DNA from: DASVXQ01 sp046727955
Lineage (GTDB): Bacteria > Actinomycetota > CALGFH01
Reading direction: 5' to 3'
DNA length: 6,639 nucleotides
NCBI GenBank assembly: GCA_046727955.1
Contig: JBKPDO010000157.1
Span: forward strand, 1 to 6,639
In this document: positions 5,081 through 6,639 of the stretch, in pieces
Position numbering within the stretch: the first letter of the stretch is position 1
Layout: each line of letters begins with the position of its first letter
Notes under the pieces: generated by a model
Databases searched by the model: none
Told to the model about the DNA's origin: nothing
The model's input: the letters and a program-made list of their open reading frames with translations, nothing else
Made by a program: the position numbers and the translations under genes

Positions 5081-5884
5081 ATGAACGGCCGCCGGGAGTC
5101 AGACAGCCGCGTAGTACCTGCGAAGCTGGCGAACAACGCCGGGGGACCGGCGGCGGAGTCGGTGGAGGGAAGGCGGCTGGACAAGGGGAGCACGGACCAG
5201 CAAAACGCGCCCCGGACGCAGCGCCGGGACCATGGCGCGTCAAGTGCGCTGGATCGTGTGCGCCGAGTCGCAAGCAGGGACAGGGACGCGCGGTTCACCG
5301 CGCTCTTGCACCACGTCGGCGTCGATCGACTGCGTGCGGCGTATCGGGCGTTGAGCCCCAGCGCGGCGGCGGGCGTTGACGCGGTGACGTGGGAGTCCTA
5401 CGGGCAGGACCTGGAGGTGCGCCTGCGGGAGCTGCACGGCAGGGTTCAGCGGGGCGCCTACCGAGCCAAGCCGTCGCGCAGGGTGTACATCCCGAAGGCG
5501 GACGGGCGGCCGCGGCCGCTCGGGATCGCTGCGTTGGAGGACAAGATCGTCCAGCGCGCCGTCGTCGAGGTGCTCAACGCCATCTACGAGGCGGACTTCC
5601 TCGGCTTCTCGTACGGGTTCCGGCCCGGCCGCGGGCCGCATGACGCGCTCGATGCGCTGGTGGTCGGGATCGAACGCAAGAAGGTGAACTGGGTGCTTGA
5701 CGCGGACATCCGCGACTTCTTCACCAGCCTCGATCATTCGTGGCTGGTGAGGTTTCTCGAGCACCGGATCGCGGACCGGCGGGTCCGCGCCTGATCCAGA
5801 AGTGGCTCAGGGCAGGAGTGATCGAGGACGGGGCGTGGTCGGCAAGCGAGAGCGGAACCCCGCAAGGCTCGGCGATGACTCCTC
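5081..5884 (+). pseudogene. ltrA: Group II intron reverse transcriptase/maturase, frameshifted and truncated
   Basis: The start is ATG 5081, where the family's MNGRRES...VVPAKLANNAG leader begins; the frame is open upstream to 4937 but only through ribozyme sequence. Visible RT blocks are RVYIPKADGRPRPLGI, ALEDKIVQRAVVEVLNAIYE, LGFSYGFRPGRGPHDALDAL and VLDADIRDFFTSLDH, the last carrying the first catalytic Asp. At 5786-5791 one base is missing: the frame runs into TGA at 5792, while frame 1 immediately continues RLIQKWLRAGVIEDGAWSAS and then ESGTPQGS, the RT block 4 motif. Similarity ends around GSAMTP (5883), just before the YADD active site would be expected. RT block 5 onward, the maturase X domain and any endonuclease domain are absent. 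No close ribosome binding site precedes 5081; GAGGGGAAGG at 5051 is too far. Confidence 0.88.
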
Positions 5885-6639
5885 CCACGCAATAGATAAC
5901 CCGGTGCTGGTCGGGGCTTGTGACCGGGATGCGGTGGCGGACGACCACCCGGTCGGGACCGATGAGGACCTCCTTGACGAGCAGGCGCAGCACCCGTTGG
6001 CGCTCGGGGACCGAGGCGGTGGTGGCGGTGTCGCGCAGGCGGCCAAGGAAACCCTCCAGGCTCTCGGCGAGCGTGAGGGTGGTCTGCTGGTCGACCAGCT
6101 GGGCCTCCAGCGCGTCGAGCTGGGCGTGCAGGGTGTGCTGCTTGGCCCGCAGGGTGGGCATGCGGGCGCGCAGCTCGTCCAGGCTGAGCAGCTGCTCCTG
6201 GTAGGCCTCCAGCAGCCTGGCGGTGGCGGTGGCGGTGGCGGTGCGGGCCTGCTCGCGCTCCAGCCGGGCTTTGGTCGCGGTGGCGGGGTTGGCCGCTTGG
6301 AGTTCGGCCAGGCGGCGGTCGAGCTCGCCGCGGATCAGGGCGGGGTCGGCCAGCAGCCGGGTCACGTGCTCCCAGACGACCTGGTCGAGGTAGTCGGCGC
6401 GGACCGGCAGGTTGGCGCAGCGCCGCCCGCCCGGGTAGCGGTAGTCGTCGGAGCCAAGGCAGCGGTAGTACAGCTTGCGGGTGCTGGTGCGGGTGGAGGT
6501 GCGGTAGTAGGCGTAGCCGCAGCCCTCGCAGGCCGCCAGCCCCTGCAGCAGCGAGGGGACCTTGGTGTTGCGGGCGGCGAACCGCTGGTTGTCGGCCAGC
6601 CGGCGGGCGGCGAGCTGGAAGGTCTGCTCGCTGACCAGG
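5721..6639 (-). CDS. Serine recombinase, C-terminal part (zinc ribbon and coiled coil)
   Basis: The frame enters from the right edge (first full codon at 6638) and stays open to TGA at 5721; the catalytic serine domain would lie beyond the window. It shows a recombinase zinc-ribbon: CEGCGYAYYR about 6530-6500, then YYRCLGSDD and GGRRCAN supplying the third and fourth Cys. A long Ala/Leu/Glu/Arg-rich coiled coil follows (ARLEREQ...LRAKQHTLHAQLDALEAQL), then PERQRVLRLLVKEVLIGPD and VVVRHRIPV, the conserved C-terminal strand of the family. Family members cut and rejoin att sites and drive integrative elements. Native sequence probably ends near 5880; the last ~50 codons are antisense to the intron RT. 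Another frame reads PGYLLRGRSHR (about 5905-5873), like the usual family tail, so a frameshift near 5902-5918 is possible. The gene may be a pseudogene. Confidence 0.82.
   Translation of the reverse strand, partial: LVSEQTFQLAARRLADNQRFAARNTKVPSLLQGLAACEGCGYAYYRTSTRTSTRKLYYRCLGSDDYRYPGGRRCANLPVRADYLDQVVWEHVTRLLADPALIRGELDRRLAELQAANPATATKARLEREQARTATATATARLLEAYQEQLLSLDELRARMPTLRAKQHTLHAQLDALEAQLVDQQTTLTLAESLEGFLGRLRDTATTASVPERQRVLRLLVKEVLIGPDRVVVRHRIPVTSPDQHRVIYCVGGVIAEPCGVPLSLADHAPSSITPALSHFWIRRGPAGPRSGARETSPATNDRGW
5873..5890. other. Junction between group II intron RT and recombinase element
   Basis: RT similarity on + (GTPQGSAMTP) ends at about 5883, and recombinase similarity on - (GYLLRGRSHR in an alternate frame) ends at about 5873. 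The two therefore meet or overlap by roughly ten bases. Neither the intron 3' end nor a clean recombinase stop is present, so both partners look truncated or fused here. Confidence 0.55.
6219..6242. repeat. Hexanucleotide tandem repeat (GGCGGT)4
   Basis: Four perfect copies of GGCGGT on the + strand encode an Ala-Thr repeat in the recombinase coiled coil on the - strand. The unit is a multiple of three, so slippage would change length without shifting frame. Confidence 0.8.

Larger units (their letters stand above)
4675..5884 (+). mobile_element. Group II intron, 3'-truncated
   Basis: The intron starts with the consensus GTGCG (4675-4679) and a 5-bp hairpin GCCGG/CCGGC (4679-4694). The next ~400 bases match, from memory, the domain I-III sequence of actinobacterial group II introns (phrases such as GAAGGAGTAGCGATCCACG, GGCCGGGCTATGGAGCCG, GCGCGAGAACCGGGAG), leading to a reverse-transcriptase ORF at 5081. 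The intron lies antisense inside an IS transposase gene. It ends abruptly near 5884 within the RT ORF; the rest of the ORF, domains V and VI and the 3' splice site are missing, so it cannot splice or move by itself. The 5' boundary is well supported by the IBS1/EBS1 match; the right boundary is accurate to about 10 bases. Confidence 0.85.

Noticed and set aside
5240..5764. - strand 174-codon frame
   Set aside because: It is antisense to well-recognised RT motifs.
1..6639. CRISPR arrays, tRNA or rRNA genes
   Set aside because: No regularly spaced repeats and no recognisable tRNA or rRNA sequence were seen on either strand.

Overview
The window is very GC-rich and its genes strongly prefer G or C at third codon positions. 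Gene content points to a high-GC actinobacterium or close relative, though no marker here fixes the taxon: paralogous RIDPxTNRVVG-type beta-propellers, LuxR/LAL and histidine-kinase debris, tandem Nudix genes, and an actinobacterial-type group II intron and serine recombinase.

Layout, left to right. (1) 2-487 (+) is the C-terminal half of a beta-propeller protein. It converges on 634-1713 (-), an intact seven-bladed propeller lipoprotein; the 146-bp gap between them holds several hairpins. (2) 1714-2342 has no intact gene. It is a graveyard: a frameshifted membrane-segment remnant of a sensor histidine kinase on + (about 1741-2006) abuts a three-frame remnant of a LuxR/LAL-type ATPase regulator on - (about 2017-2222). 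(3) 2343-3910 (-) is a compact cassette: a GNAT acetyltransferase, then two paralogous Nudix hydrolases, with a 4-nt GTGA overlap and a 9-nt gap, so probably one coupled transcript. Upstream of it lies the 3' part of a broken aminoglycoside/choline-kinase-like phosphotransferase (4011-4504, -).

(4) 4505-6639 is a nested stack of mobile elements. The phosphotransferase remnant ends at what looks like the TGT terminus of an IS481-like insertion sequence (4505). Only the last ~47 codons of that transposase remain (4532-4674, -), because a group II intron begins at 4675 in antisense orientation inside the gene. The intron boundary is supported by a GTGCG 5' end and by an exact six-base complementarity between the exon's last bases (GGTTGT, 4669-4674) and ACAACC at 4858-4863 (IBS1/EBS1). 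Its reverse-transcriptase ORF (from 5081) has a one-base frameshift at about 5788. It stops inside the RT domain near 5884, before the YADD motif, and the intron 3' end is missing. It is fused there to the 3' end of a serine-recombinase gene read on - (zinc ribbon plus coiled coil), which runs off the right edge of the window.

Functionally, only the propeller lipoprotein and the GNAT-Nudix-Nudix cassette look intact and complete. The rest records successive insertion and decay, in inferred order: phosphotransferase, then IS, then group II intron, then recombinase junction.
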